DNA from: Prevotella sp.
Lineage (GTDB): Bacteria; Bacteroidota; Bacteroidia; Bacteroidales; Bacteroidaceae
Direction of reading: 5' to 3'
Length of the DNA stretch: 64,000 bases
Assembly: GCA_021204905.1 (NCBI GenBank)
Contig: JAJPYN010000019.1
Coordinates: forward strand, 62,001-126,000
Within the stretch, counting starts at the first letter, position 1. Each line of letters starts with the position of its first letter. Shown piece by piece: positions 61,907-64,000 of the stretch. The notes under the pieces were generated by a model, which saw nothing but the letters and a program-made list of their open reading frames with translations, did no database searches and was not told the DNA's origin. A program made the position numbers and the translations under genes.

Positions 61907-63553
61907 TTATTGCTTGCAGAGCGCGGCCTTCTCGGCGACGGGCAGGCAACGGCGGTAGGTGTCGAGCCACTTGTTGAAGCCTTCGACATCTTCGGGTGTC
62001 GGCTTGATTTCGGTGCCTTTGCTGCCGGCGAACACTTTTTCTTCGAGATATTCGGCGAGGGAGAGGCTGCTTTTTACTTCGAAGAGCGGCAGTTCCTGCA
62101 AGGCCGATGCGCCGGGATTACCTTTATTTATTGCATACGCCGCGAGGATTGCTATGCCCCATGCGCCGCCCTCGCCCGCCGTTGCCATCACCGAGATCGG
62201 CGAATTGAGTGCTGCAGCAAGTACGCGCTGGCCCACGCCTTTTGTTTTGAACAGGCCGCCGTGCGCGGTGATTTTGTCGACGGCCACATGCTCGCTGTTG
62301 AAGAGGATGTCGTTGCCGAGTTTGAGTACGCCGACGGAGGCATAGAGGTGCGCGCGGATGAGGTTGGCGAGGCTGAAATTGTCGTTTGCCGAGCGCAGGA
62401 ACAAGGGTCGCCCGTCGGAGAGGCCCGCCACGGGTTCGCCGGAGATGAAGTTGTACGCCACGAGTCCTCCGCAGTCGGCATCGCCCGTCATAGCGTGGTT
62501 GTAGAGCCGGCTGTAAATTTCGTCCATATCGACTGGCACGCCGAGCAGCTCCTGATATTCTTTGAATACGCTTACCCACGCATTCAGGTCGGATGTACAG
62601 TTGTTGCAGTGGACCATCGCCACGGGACTGCCGTCGGGCGTGGTAACGATGTCTATCGCCTCGTATGGCTTCGACAGGGCTTTCTCCAACACTATCATCG
62701 AGAACGACGATGTGCCTGCCGAGACGTTACCCGTGCGGGGACGCACCGCATTCGTGGCAGCCATGCCCGTTCCGGCGTCTCCCTCCGGCGGACAAAGCGG
62801 TATGCCGGGCTGCAGATGTCCGGAGGTATCGAGCTTTTTCGCGCCGTCGGGCGTAAGGCACCCCGCGTTATCGCCGGCGAGAAGTATCTTCGGGAGGATG
62901 GTTTTAAGGTTCCAAGGGATGCCTTTTTCTTCGGTTAAGCGGCTGAATTTCTCCAACATCGCGATGTCATACGTCTTCGATGCCGTGTCGACAGGCATCA
63001 TCCCTGACGCGTCGCCGATACCCAGCACGCGCTGCCCGGTGAGTTGCCAGTGGACGTAACCGGCGAGTGTGGTGAGGTAATCGATATTGTTCACGTGCTC
63101 CTCGCCGTCGAGAATGGCTTGGTAGACGTGGGCTATACTCCACCGCAGGGGGATGTTAAACCCGAACAAATCCGACAGTTCCGCCGCCGCGCGTCCCGTG
63201 TTGGTGTTGCGCCACGTGCGGAACGGGACGAGCAACAGTCCGTCCTTATCGAACGGCATATATCCGTGCATCATCGCGCTGATGCCTATCGCCGCAAGTT
63301 TTTCCAACTCCACGCCGTATTGTTCCGCGACGTCTTGCCGCAGAGAAGCGTAGCAGTCTTGCAGTCCGCTCCATATTGCGTCGATGCTGTATGTCCACAG
63401 TCCGTCGACTAATTGGTTCTCCCACGTGTGGCTGCCCTGCGCTATCGGGCGGTGTTCAGAGTCGATCAGCACCGCCTTGATGCGTGTCGACCCGAACTCT
63501 ATGCCGAGTACGGCACGTCCGGAAGTGATTGTTTGTTTCGCGTCTGAAGCCAT
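61907..63553 (-). CDS. FGGY-family carbohydrate kinase, probable L-ribulokinase
   Basis: A 548-residue sugar kinase with the N-terminal ATP fold [16 protein letters not shown] (16-31) and the C-terminal part with [21 protein letters not shown] and [14 protein letters not shown]. It lies 4 bases after an L-arabinose isomerase gene, so it most likely phosphorylates L-ribulose. Annotation as a xylulokinase-like protein is also possible, because the family's specificity cannot be read from motifs. Confidence 0.87.
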   Translation of the reverse strand: MASDAKQTITSGRAVLGIEFGSTRIKAVLIDSEHRPIAQGSHTWENQLVDGLWTYSIDAIWSGLQDCYASLRQDVAEQYGVELEKLAAIGISAMMHGYMPFDKDGLLLVPFRTWRNTNTGRAAAELSDLFGFNIPLRWSIAHVYQAILDGEEHVNNIDYLTTLAGYVHWQLTGQRVLGIGDASGMMPVDTASKTYDIAMLEKFSRLTEEKGIPWNLKTILPKILLAGDNAGCLTPDGAKKLDTSGHLQPGIPLCPPEGDAGTGMAATNAVRPRTGNVSAGTSSFSMIVLEKALSKPYEAIDIVTTPDGSPVAMVHCNNCTSDLNAWVSVFKEYQELLGVPVDMDEIYSRLYNHAMTGDADCGGLVAYNFISGEPVAGLSDGRPLFLRSANDNFSLANLIRAHLYASVGVLKLGNDILFNSEHVAVDKITAHGGLFKTKGVGQRVLAAALNSPISVMATAGEGGAWGIAILAAYAINKGNPGASALQELPLFEVKSSLSLAEYLEEKVFAGSKGTEIKPTPEDVEGFNKWLDTYRRCLPVAEKAALCKQ

Positions 63554-63557
63554 ATCG

Positions 63558-64000
63558 TCAGCAGAGAGCTTTATTCAACATATAATATACCTCGTTAGTG
63601 CGCAGCTCTTTTTTCAGCTCGCCGATGGTGGTATGCTTGCCGATGTGCACTATCTCGATACCCGCTATCTCGGCATAGTCCTCCCAATACTCCGCCGTCA
63701 GGTCGTAGGAGAACGCCGAGTGGTGTGTTCCGCCGGCGAGAATCCACGCTCCCGCTCCCGTCTCAAAGTCGGGCTGCGGTATCCACAGCGCGGAAGCGAC
63801 GGGCAGTTTTGGCAGGGGACGCGGCTTGATACATTCCACGTCGTTGACTATCAGGCGGAAGCGGTTGCCGAGATCCACCACCGTCGCCGTGCAGCCAAAG
63901 CCCTCCTTGGAGGTGAAGACGAGGCGTGCGGTGAGGCTCTTCCGTATGCCGATGCCGAGGAAATGCACCTCGAGACGCGGCTTATCGGCGGCAATAAGGG
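63558..64000 (-). CDS. araA: L-arabinose isomerase, C-terminal part (5' end outside window)
   Basis: The frame is open to the window edge and gives 147 residues of C-terminus. The segment [17 protein letters not shown], then [40 protein letters not shown] and YYMLNKAL, fits L-arabinose isomerase, which converts L-arabinose to L-ribulose. The GTG at 63966-63968 is internal and not the start, because conserved family residues continue before it. Confidence 0.92.
   Translation of the reverse strand, partial: LIAADKPRLEVHFLGIGIRKSLTARLVFTSKEGFGCTATVVDLGNRFRLIVNDVECIKPRPLPKLPVASALWIPQPDFETGAGAWILAGGTHHSAFSYDLTAEYWEDYAEIAGIEIVHIGKHTTIGELKKELRTNEVYYMLNKALC

Overview
This window is most likely chromosomal DNA from a GC-rich member of the order Bacteroidales (phylum Bacteroidota). 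The evidence is a complete Na+-pumping NADH dehydrogenase operon (nqrABCDEF), a PorW/SprE-like lipoprotein next to a PorX-type response regulator, a DUF5606 protein, a long NusB, and several promoters of the Bacteroidota type (TTTG, about 20 bases, TAnnTTTG). No insertion sequence, prophage, plasmid gene or CRISPR array was seen. Most of the window is core housekeeping DNA, and almost every gene is intact.

Layout. 1-6.7 kb: the end of an exo/endonuclease-family gene, then a plus-strand run of ffh, folD, a 60-residue TPR protein, a four-gene 2-oxoacid:ferredoxin oxidoreductase and aroA. 7.0-16.2 kb: a ten-gene operon that looks like a reduced aryl-polyene/flexirubin-type lipid or pigment pathway (GNAT protein, ketosynthase, ACP, two hotdog dehydratases, MMPL exporter, phytoene-desaturase-like oxidoreductase, ketoreductase, LolA-like carrier, thioesterase). 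Its middle third (about 10.5-15.1 kb) has clearly lower GC than both ends. 16.4-18.0 kb: a cation-diffusion-facilitator transporter, a small unknown membrane protein and a 33-bp tandem repeat. 18.0-25.1 kb: porW-like, porX, trx, tsaE and asd. 25.2-30.1 kb: a GH53 endo-galactanase, a cation/proton antiporter, lolD-like and cvfB-like genes. 30.2-40.6 kb, minus strand: tamB and the nqr operon. 40.8-44.5 kb: glyS, an FKBP-type lipoprotein and a MATE transporter. 44.5-44.7 kb: a tRNA(CAU) with initiator features and its own promoter and terminator. 44.8-53.5 kb, minus strand: queF, a queuosine precursor transporter, a DUF5606 gene, coaE, ybbR, yajC, nusB, thiL, lpxK and sppA. 53.6-56.7 kb: grpE, dnaJ and folC. 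56.8-61.7 kb: a galactose locus (galM, MFS sugar transporter, galK, lipoprotein mutarotase). 61.9-64.0 kb, minus strand: an FGGY sugar kinase and the end of araA.

How genes fit together. GH53 galactanase, the galactose locus and the arabinose isomerase/kinase pair would suit growth on arabinogalactan or pectin side chains (inference). The ferredoxin-dependent oxidoreductase and Nqr fit an anaerobic, Na+-coupled energy metabolism. LolA-like, LolD-like, TamB, LpxK, YajC and PorW all serve the envelope.

Most notable observations. (1) A family of intergenic repeats of 72-74 bases sits just behind several unrelated genes. (2) A base-perfect sigma-54 promoter lies in front of grpE-dnaJ. (3) The aryl-polyene-like operon has no visible starter-unit genes and contains a compositionally foreign core whose edges lie within or next to genes that keep their reading frames. 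(4) The porW-like lipoprotein has an acidic tail made of a recurring short motif. All family assignments come from reading the sequence, with no database search.
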